Of a DNA stretch of 21,913 nucleotides, positions 15,797 to 21,913 are shown piece after piece. A program made the position numbers and the translations under genes. The stretch lies in contig CAZVWH010000044.1 in NCBI GenBank assembly GCA_964631175.1, forward strand, positions 1-21,913, given 5' to 3'. This DNA comes from CAZVWH01 sp964631175 (GTDB lineage: Bacteria; Planctomycetota; Phycisphaerae; Sedimentisphaerales; Anaerobacaceae). The notes beneath the pieces were generated by a model. That model saw nothing but the letters and a program-made list of their open reading frames with translations. It made no database searches and had not been told where the DNA came from. Position 1 is the first letter of the stretch; every line of letters starts with the position of its first letter.

Positions 15797-16360
15797 ATGA
15801 TAAGGCACGAGATATTTGGATCGCCGCAGTTAGTATTTGTCCGAGAACCTTCCGGTTCGGAAATCTCCTCTGCCCCGGAAGTACCGAACTATAGAATAGT
15901 CTCATTTTTATCTGCTGGCGAGATTGATGAGACCTTAAGAGAGAAATTAATCCAAAACCAACATTACGTTTATCCAGGTACCGAAAAAGTGCTAACCAAA
16001 GATGGTCACCTTTGGGTAGGATACTTAGGCGGTCAATTGGCCAATCTCGCTTGCACGAGGGCCGGAGATAGAGTTGGATCTTTCTTCCTTCCTATAACCC
16101 CTGAATGTATACTTATAGAAGACTGCGTAACACTCCCGAAGTATCGGGGTCATCGTCTGTATCCAGCTACTTTGATACATATAGTTCGCACACTCAGAAC
16201 TAAAGGTTTCAAGCATTTTTACATCGCTTGTAATGATTGGAATTTGCCTTCCGTATGTGCTATTTGTCGCGCAGGCTTCCATTTAATCGGCAGGGGAAGG
16301 TACAAAAGGAAAGGCCGTTTTGTTTGGCACGAAGAACATCACCGGATATCGCTTAAATAA
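15797..16360 (+). CDS. GNAT-like N-acyltransferase
   Basis: A 187-residue protein whose second half has a GNAT motif A-like segment: ILIEDCVTLPKYRGHRLYPA (acetyl-CoA loop with the RGHRLY turn), followed by LIHIVRTLRTKGFKHFYIAC and the motif B-like NLPSVCAICRAGFHLIGRGRY. The family acetylates or acylates amines with an acyl-CoA donor. The substrate is unknown; location beside an ATP-grasp ligase and a decarboxylase-like enzyme in a polysaccharide cluster suggests a small amine or aminoacyl substituent. The start has no clear ribosome-binding site. A 192-base gap separates it from the radical SAM gene. Its stop lies 37 bases before the preferred start of the ATP-grasp gene, whose open frame overlaps it. 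Confidence 0.72.
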   Translation: MIRHEIFGSPQLVFVREPSGSEISSAPEVPNYRIVSFLSAGEIDETLREKLIQNQHYVYPGTEKVLTKDGHLWVGYLGGQLANLACTRAGDRVGSFFLPITPECILIEDCVTLPKYRGHRLYPATLIHIVRTLRTKGFKHFYIACNDWNLPSVCAICRAGFHLIGRGRYKRKGRFVWHEEHHRISLK

Positions 16361-16397
16361 GCCGGAGAGAAAAAGTAAGGTAATTGGTATATCTTAT

Positions 16398-17576
16398 ATG
16401 AGGGATACGATATATAGTAGCGGAGCACTCATCATTGGTGGTGATTTTCAAGGCCTGGGCATTGTTCATAATCTTGCCGAGCTTCATGTCCCTGTTATCG
16501 TAGTTGATACGGTACTTTGTATCAGCAAATATTCAAGATTTGTGCAGGGATATTATAAATCTCCCCCCCTAGCCGATGGAGCGGCTTTCACAGCTTTTTT
16601 GGAGCAGTTAGCCATAAATCAAAAGTTAAAAAATTGGGTTGTTTATCCAACGACAGACGAAGCATTATATGTCCTTTCGAGAAACAAAGAACGTTTAAGT
16701 CGATATTATTTGATACCGACTCCAGAGTGGGAGATTACTCAATATGCTTACGATAAAAAGCTCACCTACCAATTAGCTGAAAAATTGAATGTACCAGTTC
16801 CCAAAACGTTTTTTTTTGAGAATGAGGAGCAGCTAACAAGCGCAAATTTGGATTTCCCGCTTGTTCTTAAACCCTCCATCAAAGACAAATTTTTCCCGAC
16901 TACAAAGCTAAAGGCCGTGCAGGCTAATAATAAAAATGAGCTAATTCATTTTTATAAATATATGACTTCTATCATTGATAAATCTGAAGTTATTGTGCAG
17001 GAATTAATCACTGGAGGAGCGGATAATTTGTATTCATTTTGTTCGCTCTTTGGCGATGGCAAAGTCAAAGCTAAAATAATTGCGAAAAGACAAAGGCAGC
17101 ATCCCATGGATTTTGGCCGAGCGACCACCTTTGCGGTCACTTGCAAGATTCCTGAGCTGGAGGAGCTGGCAGTACGAATCTTAAAGGAGATAGACTATTA
17201 TGGCTTGTCTGAAGTAGAATTCATGTATGATGATAAAAATAAAACATATAAGCTCTTGGAAATAAATGCACGAACCTGGGGTTGGCACACGTTAGGTTCT
17301 AAAGCCGGGGTGAATTTCTCGGAGCTTTTATTTATGGATATGAATCATCAATCTTTCTATATAAATGGTTTTGAAGAAAACGTTAAATGGATACGAATGT
17401 TGACCGATGTCCCTGTTGTGATCTCTGAGATTCTGAAGAAGCGCTTAAAACCTTCTGATTACTTTAGGTCGATCAGCGGTAGAAAGCAGTTTGCGGTTTA
17501 TTCAAGCAAAGATCCTTTTCCTTTTATTGTGGAGATTCTTTTAGGACCTTATTTTTTGTATAAGCGTGGTTTTTGA
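16398..17576 (+). CDS. ATP-grasp ligase (carboxylate-amine ligase type)
   Basis: About 392 residues in the ATP-grasp layout. A pre-ATP-grasp Rossmann-like domain comes first (ALIIGGDFQGLGIVHNLAEL, then VVYPTTDEALYVLS). The ATP-binding part follows (LNVPVPKTFFF, FPLVLKPSIKD with the nucleotide-binding Lys, VIVQELITGG), and the metal-binding strand pair is YGLSEVEFMYD and YKLLEINARTWGW. Such enzymes activate a carboxylate as an acyl-phosphate and join it to an amine or thiol. Related genes occur in exopolysaccharide loci. The frame is open from an ATG at 16320 that overlaps the GNAT gene; 16398 (MRDTIYSSGALIIGG) fits the fold better. It ends 7 bases before the decarboxylase-like gene, so the two are surely cotranscribed. 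Substrates are unknown. Confidence 0.85.
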   Translation: MRDTIYSSGALIIGGDFQGLGIVHNLAELHVPVIVVDTVLCISKYSRFVQGYYKSPPLADGAAFTAFLEQLAINQKLKNWVVYPTTDEALYVLSRNKERLSRYYLIPTPEWEITQYAYDKKLTYQLAEKLNVPVPKTFFFENEEQLTSANLDFPLVLKPSIKDKFFPTTKLKAVQANNKNELIHFYKYMTSIIDKSEVIVQELITGGADNLYSFCSLFGDGKVKAKIIAKRQRQHPMDFGRATTFAVTCKIPELEELAVRILKEIDYYGLSEVEFMYDDKNKTYKLLEINARTWGWHTLGSKAGVNFSELLFMDMNHQSFYINGFEENVKWIRMLTDVPVVISEILKKRLKPSDYFRSISGRKQFAVYSSKDPFPFIVEILLGPYFLYKRGF

Positions 17577-17583
17577 GTGAAAT

Positions 17584-18378
17584 ATGGAAATTGTTATTAT
17601 TAGCCTTGTCTTGGCTCAGTTGATTTTAATTCCCTTAGCCTACAAGTGGGAATTGAATCTTAAGGTCGTTTCAATCAGCGCCATTATAATTGGTCTGTTT
17701 GTTGGACTGGTTATAAGCATCGCAGAGAAATACTTCTATATGGGATTGCCTTTGAGATTGATAAGCTCCTTTGTATTAATTGTCACTACCTCGTTAACAG
17801 CGTTACTGGCTCGTTTTTTTCGTGATCCGGATAGAGTCCCGCCTGAGGGTCAAAATTTGATCCTGGCTCCTGCGGATGGTTTGATCAAATATATTAAACA
17901 TATAGAAAAAAGCGAAATTCCGATTTCCTCAAAAGGGCGTGAGAATGTAAAACTATCCGCACCACTAACAGATATTTTTGAAAATGGGCAAGGCTACTTA
18001 ATTGGTATTGGAATGACTTTTTTAGACGTCCATGTCACCAGAGCCCCAATAAACGGAAAGCTTACTTATTTTGAGCATATCCCGGGGAAATTTTATTCTT
18101 TGAAAAGAAAAGATGCTCCATATAAGAATGAGAGATTAATTGAAATTGTCGAAAACAATATTTGCAAGATCGGCTTTACCCAAATAGCTTCACGTTTGGT
18201 CAGACGCATCGTATCGTATGTAAAAGAAGGCGATGTACTGGATTTAGGTCAGAGGGTAGGGATGATTAAGTTCGGCTCGCAAGTGGATGTTGTGCTGCCT
18301 GATTTGAAAGATTTAAGAATTAAGGTCAAGATTGGAGAGCAGGTATATGCAGGCCTTTCGATAATTGCAGAATTTTAA
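17584..18378 (+). CDS. Membrane-attached phosphatidylserine decarboxylase-like pyruvoyl enzyme
   Basis: 264 residues with about three hydrophobic helices first (residues 2-20, 27-47, 57-77), then a phosphatidylserine decarboxylase core. Signatures are FFRDPDRVPPE (78-88), LAPADG with D97, GMTFLDVHVTRAPINGKL with H150, and the self-cleavage site KFGSQVDVVLP with G231/S232. The Asp, His and Ser needed for autocleavage to the pyruvoyl-bearing alpha chain are all present, so an active decarboxylase is expected. The short-form family is usually around 200-230 residues, so the N-terminal helices are an extension. It may be the cell's ordinary phosphatidylserine decarboxylase, but no phosphatidylserine synthase gene adjoins it; instead it follows an ATP-grasp ligase by 7 bases at the end of a polysaccharide cluster, suggesting a dedicated substrate. 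It is followed at once by a terminator. Confidence 0.88.
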   Translation: MEIVIISLVLAQLILIPLAYKWELNLKVVSISAIIIGLFVGLVISIAEKYFYMGLPLRLISSFVLIVTTSLTALLARFFRDPDRVPPEGQNLILAPADGLIKYIKHIEKSEIPISSKGRENVKLSAPLTDIFENGQGYLIGIGMTFLDVHVTRAPINGKLTYFEHIPGKFYSLKRKDAPYKNERLIEIVENNICKIGFTQIASRLVRRIVSYVKEGDVLDLGQRVGMIKFGSQVDVVLPDLKDLRIKVKIGEQVYAGLSIIAEF

Positions 18379-18387
18379 GAAGTATTT

Positions 18388-18477
18388 AACCCCGCACTAA
18401 TTGTAGCCATAGCGAAGTTTTCCAACCAACTGCAGGATGGTTGAATCGCCGTAGGACAATTGGTGCGGGGTTTTTTT
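18388..18477 (+). terminator. Compound rho-independent terminator
   Basis: A 17-base-pair outer stem (18388-18404 with 18456-18472, one G-U pair, GC-rich base AACCCCGC/GCGGGGTT) encloses further pairing: GCGA/TCGC at 18412-18415 and 18446-18449, and CAACCA/TGGTTG at 18423-18428 and 18438-18443. A T-run (18471-18477) follows. It closes the polysaccharide cluster directly after the decarboxylase gene. The branched inside is unusual for a simple terminator. Confidence 0.85.
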
Positions 18478-18597
18478 ATATATTTCGACCATCGCTTTAA
18501 CATGGTTTTTCATCATTATTCCGTGTCCGACTACATCCGATCTATTACGGATATCTGCGTATTTTTCTTTAATGGAAAAACAAATCGGAAAGTATTG

Positions 18598-18625
18598 TTG
18601 CATTTTGATAGCTTAGTCTTATAAT
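18598..18625 (+). promoter_or_regulatory. Likely sigma-70-type promoter for the coiled-coil protein gene
   Basis: TTGCAT at 18598-18603 and a perfect TATAAT at 18620-18625, with a 16-base spacer, stand 45 bases before the gene at 18671. This fits an independent transcript after the upstream terminator. Confidence 0.45.
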
Positions 18626-18670
18626 ATGACTCGTAGTAACACATAAACGCTTGAATGGAGGTAAAGCCAA

Positions 18671-18997
18671 ATGCTAAAAGGAGTAGCAGTTCTATTTGTA
18701 ACCGCAGGCCTATTATTATCCTCTCACAGGCCATTAACCAAAGGAGAGCTTAATGTAACTCGCGTGAGATTGGAGTCGAAGGTCGAAGCGGTGGATAACA
18801 AAATCGACAGGCTCAGCCGACAAGTGCAGATGTTGAACAAAAAGATAGGGATGCTTGACCGAAGATTGGCATCCTTACAGAAGCATTTCAACATCGAGTT
18901 GTCACCACAGGAGCCGGAAGCCGTGGAGGAAACACTTCCATTGGAGTCTGAGTTGCGCATAACAGGAGCGGCCTCACCTACCAGAGGTGGTTTGTAA
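18671..18997 (+). CDS. Small membrane-anchored or secreted coiled-coil protein
   Basis: A 108-residue hypothetical protein. The N-terminus has a short hydrophobic segment (GVAVLFVTAGLLLSS, about residues 4-18) that can serve as signal or anchor. Residues 28-72 show heptad-like spacing of Leu, Val and Ile (VEAVDNKIDRLSRQVQMLNK, then KIGMLDRRLASLQKHF), typical of a parallel coiled coil. The acidic, Pro-rich tail (SPQEPEAVEETLPLESEL) looks disordered. An excellent ribosome-binding site GGAGGT at 18657-18662, 8 bases before the ATG, and a promoter-like sequence upstream support it as a real gene with its own transcript. No family is recognised. A cell-envelope structural role is possible from the layout only. 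A further in-frame but uninitiated reading frame follows after stop codons (19082-19279). Confidence 0.65.
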   Translation: MLKGVAVLFVTAGLLLSSHRPLTKGELNVTRVRLESKVEAVDNKIDRLSRQVQMLNKKIGMLDRRLASLQKHFNIELSPQEPEAVEETLPLESELRITGAASPTRGGL

Positions 18998-19081
18998 AAG
19001 CTGATAGGAAAAGCGGATTCACTCAACTGGTAGGTTGGCACTTTTCCAGTTCTGTGTGTAACTGCATATCTTGACGCATAG

Positions 19082-19279
19082 GTCTTTGTCATAGGTGCTG
19101 TGCCTGGCCCCACGTTGGGACAATTAGCCGAGCAGATGTATATCGCCCAGCTCGAAGGTGTCGTAAAAACCTGCGCGCAAGCCGAAAAATGGGCCACCCA
19201 ATGGCTCAAAGAAGCCATCGACCCACAACTAATCTTTTGCGTGATTTTACGCGTTGACTTTTTAGAAATTCACTCTTGA
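19082..19279 (+). pseudogene. Uninitiated coding-like fragment downstream of the coiled-coil gene
   Basis: An open frame in the same frame as the preceding gene, after stop codons at 18995 and 19079, reads GAVPGPTLGQLAEQMYIAQL then EGVVKTCAQAEKWATQWLKE and stops at 19277. Amphipathic helix-like composition and higher GC suggest a former coding sequence. The first ATG is at 19136, giving 47 residues, without a good ribosome-binding site. It could be the end of a decayed gene or a chance frame. The rest of 18998-19443 holds nothing I recognise. Confidence 0.3.
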
Positions 19280-19443
19280 AAGTAGCTTCATTATGTGATA
19301 TGTTTTAGCCAGCGAAGTAGAGATATGATACTCCAACAACATTCGGGCAGAGGTGTGTTATACCTGATACTCGGAGAGGTCTGGAGTCTTATACGGAAAC
19401 CATATAAACATTGTTAAGCCGATATAAATAAGGAACAAATTAC

Positions 19444-20046
19444 ATGAACTATGCTGAAGAGTATGCCCTTTGGTACCTGCGCTTAAATGGTTTCTTTCCA
19501 ATATCGAATTTTGTCATTCATAAGTCCGGCGGAATAAGGCATAGCTCGGATTGTGACGTGCTTGCCATTCGCACCCCGAATGTGTTCGAAGAAATCGGTG
19601 GCCAGGAAGATGATTGGGACGACTGGCTTAGTGATAGATTCGATCTGAACAAAACCATAGGGGTAATTTGCGAAGTTAAAACAGGTAAATACGAGAAAGA
19701 TAAAGTATTTGGAAAAAACAATGTTGAATATTGCATTGCGAGACTCGGCTTTGTACCGCGACAATTCATAGGGAAATTTTTAGACCGATTTGATGAGCTG
19801 AGGATTATTGACCTGAACGATCAGTATCAAATTGGCAAGGTACTAATTGCCAAGGATGGGGCGGAAACAAATCGGTATTCATATCTTGACCTAAGTTCGG
19901 TTATTTCATTCCTTGACAGACGAGTAGAAAAGTATCCTCAAGAAAAATATAGGGACCGTATGTTTTTCAGCTCCATTCTTTTTCAAAGCGTGATCGACAG
20001 GGTATCTCTGGGGCGTGAATTTGACAATAAACTAAAAGACGGTTAA
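19444..20046 (+). CDS. PD-(D/E)XK nuclease-fold protein
   Basis: A 200-residue protein with the core signature of PD-(D/E)XK endonucleases: an N-terminal helix with acidic residues (YAEEYALWYLRLNGFFP), then SDCDVLAIR carrying D38 on a beta strand, and IGVICEVKTG carrying the E77-x-K79 pair on the next strand. This order and spacing fit the DNA-cleaving or repair fold. It lacks any recognisable specificity domain, and no methyltransferase gene is beside it, so it is not a classical restriction system; an orphan nuclease or a defence or mobile-element relic is possible. A ribosome-binding site AAGGA at 19430-19434 lies 9 bases before the ATG. The fold call is moderately sure, the function is not. 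Confidence 0.6.
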   Translation: MNYAEEYALWYLRLNGFFPISNFVIHKSGGIRHSSDCDVLAIRTPNVFEEIGGQEDDWDDWLSDRFDLNKTIGVICEVKTGKYEKDKVFGKNNVEYCIARLGFVPRQFIGKFLDRFDELRIIDLNDQYQIGKVLIAKDGAETNRYSYLDLSSVISFLDRRVEKYPQEKYRDRMFFSSILFQSVIDRVSLGREFDNKLKDG

Positions 20047-20213
20047 CAATCGCATTTTGAATAATTAGGGAGGTTTACTATTTTTGGGCCTTCTTCATGA
20101 GCAGCGGGTCGACCGAAAAACAAAATTAGGCCCAAGGTGCAAAGAAGAAAAAGCAGGCTGAAGCTGTAAATAAACAAAAGTAAAAGAAATGAATAAGGTA
20201 ACATAAATGTCAG

Positions 20214-20246
20214 AGAAAAAGTGTCTGACCCCCTTTAATTTTCCCC
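20214..20246. repeat. REP-like dispersed motif (GTGTCTGACCCC type)
   Basis: AAAAAGTGTCTGACCCCC followed by TTTAATTTTCCCC matches a motif that I recall as dispersed in many environmental genomes, often near REP-associated tyrosine transposases. None is present here. It lies just upstream of the lipoprotein gene. The remainder of the gap 20047-20270 shows nothing recognisable. Confidence 0.45.
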
Positions 20247-20270
20247 AATTCGATTTTAAGGAGAGTCGTA

Positions 20271-20732
20271 ATGGTAAATGATTATATTAAGAAGATGTCA
20301 GTTATAAGTTTAATTTGTTTATTTTCATTTGGCTGTGAAACTGAGCCAAAGACAAAAGGAATAGCAACAGCAGAACGTGTCGTTACAAAAAATGAATCAA
20401 CTTCATCATATTCTAAGAGGCAACTAGCAAAGATAAGCCGAACCGAACATACAAATTGGTTTTCTGGTGGAACTTTACACAAGTCTAAGATGAGAGAATG
20501 GAGCAGAGCCACCTATGATAATAAATTGGCTACTGCTGCTGATTTAGTGATGGGGTGTCTAAAAATAGATGGAGTGGATGTAATGAAAATAGATATCGAA
20601 AGAGAACTAAAGCCTATGGCTATAGATTTTGCCAAAGGTCTTGACAATGCTAATGCAGACGGATTAGCGGATAATATGGATGTGTCTGAAGTTGCGGCGA
20701 CAATATGGATAATAATGAAGAGCGGGAACTAA
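20271..20732 (+). CDS. Small predicted lipoprotein
   Basis: A 153-residue protein beginning with a lysine-containing N-region and hydrophobic core (KKMSVISLICLFSFGC), whose Cys at residue 22 in FSFGC fits a slightly loose lipobox. It is therefore expected to be lipid-modified at the cell envelope. The mature part is hydrophilic (a linker with Lys and Ser, then IEREL and MAIDFAKGLDNANADGLADN) with no recognised domain. NANADGLADNMD is mildly like a calcium-binding loop but too short to assign. A strong ribosome-binding site AAGGAG at 20259-20264 lies 6 bases before the ATG. It stands alone between repeat-bearing gaps, and its stop codon lies within a small tandem repeat. Function is unknown. 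Confidence 0.7.
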   Translation: MVNDYIKKMSVISLICLFSFGCETEPKTKGIATAERVVTKNESTSSYSKRQLAKISRTEHTNWFSGGTLHKSKMREWSRATYDNKLATAADLVMGCLKIDGVDVMKIDIERELKPMAIDFAKGLDNANADGLADNMDVSEVAATIWIIMKSGN

Positions 20733-20785
20733 ACTTTACTAAACTTTGTCTTAGTACGGTCTAATACGGTAATTTAGTTTAGTAA
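20728..20785. repeat. Tandem repeat overlapping a stop codon plus a 10-base inverted repeat
   Basis: ACTAAACTTT occurs twice in tandem (20728-20737, 20738-20747), containing the lipoprotein stop. TTACTAAACT (20736-20745) and AGTTTAGTAA (20776-20785) are perfect inverted repeats, with a near-tandem TACGGT pair in the loop. No T-run follows. Confidence 0.7.
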
Positions 20786-20871
20786 CTATACAAAGATAAG
20801 GTTCAGAGTTGTTTAAGAAAAATGAGTCTGTAGAAATAATAGCATTAAGTATTAACCCTTTTAGAATTAAT

Positions 20872-20929
20872 TAGGGACGCACCCTATTTTATGAGAACGA
20901 AATGGTACCAATAATAGAGTCCGTCCCTA
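20872..20929. repeat. Inverted pair of REP-like TAGGGACG elements
   Basis: TAGGGACGCACCCTATT at 20872-20888 and, on the other strand, TAGGGACGGACTCTATT at 20913-20929 differ at 2 of 17 positions and can pair as a stem around a 24-base loop. They resemble motifs often seen near REP-associated transposases. An ATG at 20902 lies between them. Confidence 0.6.
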
Positions 20930-20952
20930 TTATCCCTGAAGCGAGAGACAAT

Positions 20953-21735
20953 ATGAGTATCTACATCACAATGAAAACTAAGTCAGATAAATCACGAGTC
21001 ACACCCGACAAATTTCTTACTTGGGCCCAGCAGGACATTAAGGGGGGCGGCAAGAGAGGGATTGCTAACGCTCTTACGAATGCAAAGCGTGCTCTCCATG
21101 CAAGGATTGATGAGATACTTTATTCAGTTCGTGTTCGATATGCGAATGACTGGCCTAAATGGCCCGATAAACCTAGTACTTCTCTTAAGCTCAAAGTTCT
21201 CAGACGTCTCAATATCACGACTACTGCCATCGCCAAGGTTCTCACCGAAAGTAGAAATGACTTGGAGCATGCCTATAAACTCCCTTCTCAAGAACAAGTA
21301 CAATTCTATGTACAAACAGCCAGACTGTGGTTGAATGACTCAAAGACGTATTTACATCCGCCAATCGTGCTTGCTGGATTACCGATAAAGACATGTGTTC
21401 CATCACCTTATGTTAGGACCAAGAAGGAATTAACAGTTGGTTCAACAGAAAAGATTTTGTTCTTCTGTGATGCCAAACGCAAATTGATTATTTTGAAGTC
21501 TGACGGTACTCAAAGTGAAACGAGTTATGACAAATTTAAATGGAAAGACATGATTAAAAATCAGCAAACATATTTTTATGACAGTAATCCACTCATAGTT
21601 CCTTCTATGTCTATTGCTTCTAAGATATATCGGGAATATAAACAATTGGTAAATCGCAATAAGAGAGGAGTAATCATTCCATTTGATAAAATTATGTTAG
21701 AAGAATCTGATGTTTGGCACGGAGAACCAAAGTAG
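20953..21735 (+). CDS. Hypothetical protein with HEPN-like R-x4-H motif
   Basis: About 260 residues from the preferred start. The first half is helical and includes AKRALHARIDEILYSVRV and ESRNDLEHAYKLPSQEQ. RNDLEH (Arg101 to His106 counted from 20953) exactly matches the R-x4-6-H signature of HEPN-domain proteins, many of which are RNases of toxin-antitoxin or defence systems, though others are non-catalytic. The second half (from about residue 145) looks like a beta-rich domain (KILFFCDAKRKLIILKSDGT) that I do not recognise. The frame extends back to an ATG at 20902, but that would translate part of an inverted REP-like pair. GAGAG at 20943-20947, 5 bases before the ATG at 20953, supports the shorter form. 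No partner antitoxin gene adjoins it in the window. Confidence 0.6.
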   Translation: MSIYITMKTKSDKSRVTPDKFLTWAQQDIKGGGKRGIANALTNAKRALHARIDEILYSVRVRYANDWPKWPDKPSTSLKLKVLRRLNITTTAIAKVLTESRNDLEHAYKLPSQEQVQFYVQTARLWLNDSKTYLHPPIVLAGLPIKTCVPSPYVRTKKELTVGSTEKILFFCDAKRKLIILKSDGTQSETSYDKFKWKDMIKNQQTYFYDSNPLIVPSMSIASKIYREYKQLVNRNKRGVIIPFDKIMLEESDVWHGEPK

Positions 21736-21913
21736 GTTTGAAGAGCGAATTACCAAAGACATATGGGGGGAATCGGGGGACACCTTACTTATTTCTCCCT
21801 CTCATTGAGGTCCTTTCGTAGTTCTCATAGCTCATCTGTCAGGGAATTAGGGGGCTACGGTATATTTTTCGATGAGTTGTGCTTGATAATGATAGGTTTT
21901 GATAGAGGACAGC
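21736..21913. other. Gene-free right edge with a REP-like motif
   Basis: GAATCGGGGGACACCTTACT, followed by TATT, at 21770-21793 resembles a third dispersed motif class often flanking REP-associated transposases. I see no intact gene on either strand in the last 178 bases; a gene reaching in from beyond the edge cannot be excluded. Confidence 0.4.

Noticed and set aside
1..18378. Exosortase/PEP-CTERM-linked polysaccharide locus
   Set aside because: The FemAB-like, deacetylase and ATP-grasp genes recall such loci, but no exosortase, PEP-CTERM protein, tyrosine kinase or chain-length regulator is present in the window.
18397..18603. Minus-strand open frame of 68 codons overlapping the terminator
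   Set aside because: It runs through the terminator stem, its start has no ribosome-binding site, and it ends in terminator sequence; the terminator explains the region better.
18724..19218. Minus-strand open frame of 164 codons opposite the coiled-coil gene
   Set aside because: The plus-strand gene has a near-perfect ribosome-binding site, a promoter-like sequence and a coherent signal plus coiled-coil layout; the minus frame is rich in Ser, Pro and Cys, as expected of an antisense shadow.

Overview
The window reads as a bacterial chromosome segment of moderate, rather AT-leaning composition. It probably comes from a Gram-negative-type bacterium: it has a surface-polysaccharide locus, a phosphatidylserine-decarboxylase-family protein and a lipoprotein. 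The paired GGTGGGC/GCCCACC hairpins and the scattered REP-like motifs recall environmental Planctomycetota and other large-genome bacteria. That lineage guess is weak and rests on general recollection, not on a marker gene.

Region 1 (1 to about 18,380, all on the plus strand) is an exopolysaccharide/O-antigen-type biosynthesis cluster. Four genes together match the UDP-2,3-diacetamido-2,3-dideoxy-uronic acid route of the Wbp/Wlb type: a WecB/WbpI-like 2-epimerase (1865-2986), a WbpB-like Gfo/Idh/MocA dehydrogenase (6178-7206), a WbpD-like N-acetyltransferase (7206-7883) and a WbpE-like aminotransferase (7900-9000). A second acetyltransferase/aminotransferase pair (10373-10903 and 10878-11990) points to another amino sugar or a second copy of the same chemistry. 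Around them lie a GT4-type glycosyltransferase, a hexapeptide O-acetyltransferase, a VpsJ-like helical-barrel protein, two polysaccharide-deacetylase-fold proteins (one long and divergent), a SAM methyltransferase, a FemAB-like acyltransferase and a B12-binding-type radical SAM enzyme. No flippase, polymerase, initiating transferase or UDP-sugar 6-dehydrogenase is seen, so the cluster must continue upstream or elsewhere.

Region 2 (15,797-18,378) is the 3' end of that cluster: a GNAT-like protein, an ATP-grasp ligase and a membrane-attached phosphatidylserine-decarboxylase-like pyruvoyl enzyme, closely packed. It is closed by a strong compound terminator at 18,388-18,477. This trio is the most interesting functional module here, because an ATP-grasp ligase next to an intact amino-acid-headgroup decarboxylase suggests that an amino-acid-derived substituent is made and attached.

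Region 3 (about 18,480-21,913) is an accessory region of unconnected small genes: a secreted or anchored coiled-coil protein, a PD-(D/E)XK-fold nuclease-like protein, a small lipoprotein and a protein with an R-x4-H HEPN-like motif. They are separated by REP-like dispersed repeats, inverted repeats and a decayed reading frame. A second decayed stretch lies inside the polysaccharide cluster at about 9,739-10,345. No tRNA, rRNA, CRISPR array or intact transposase was seen.
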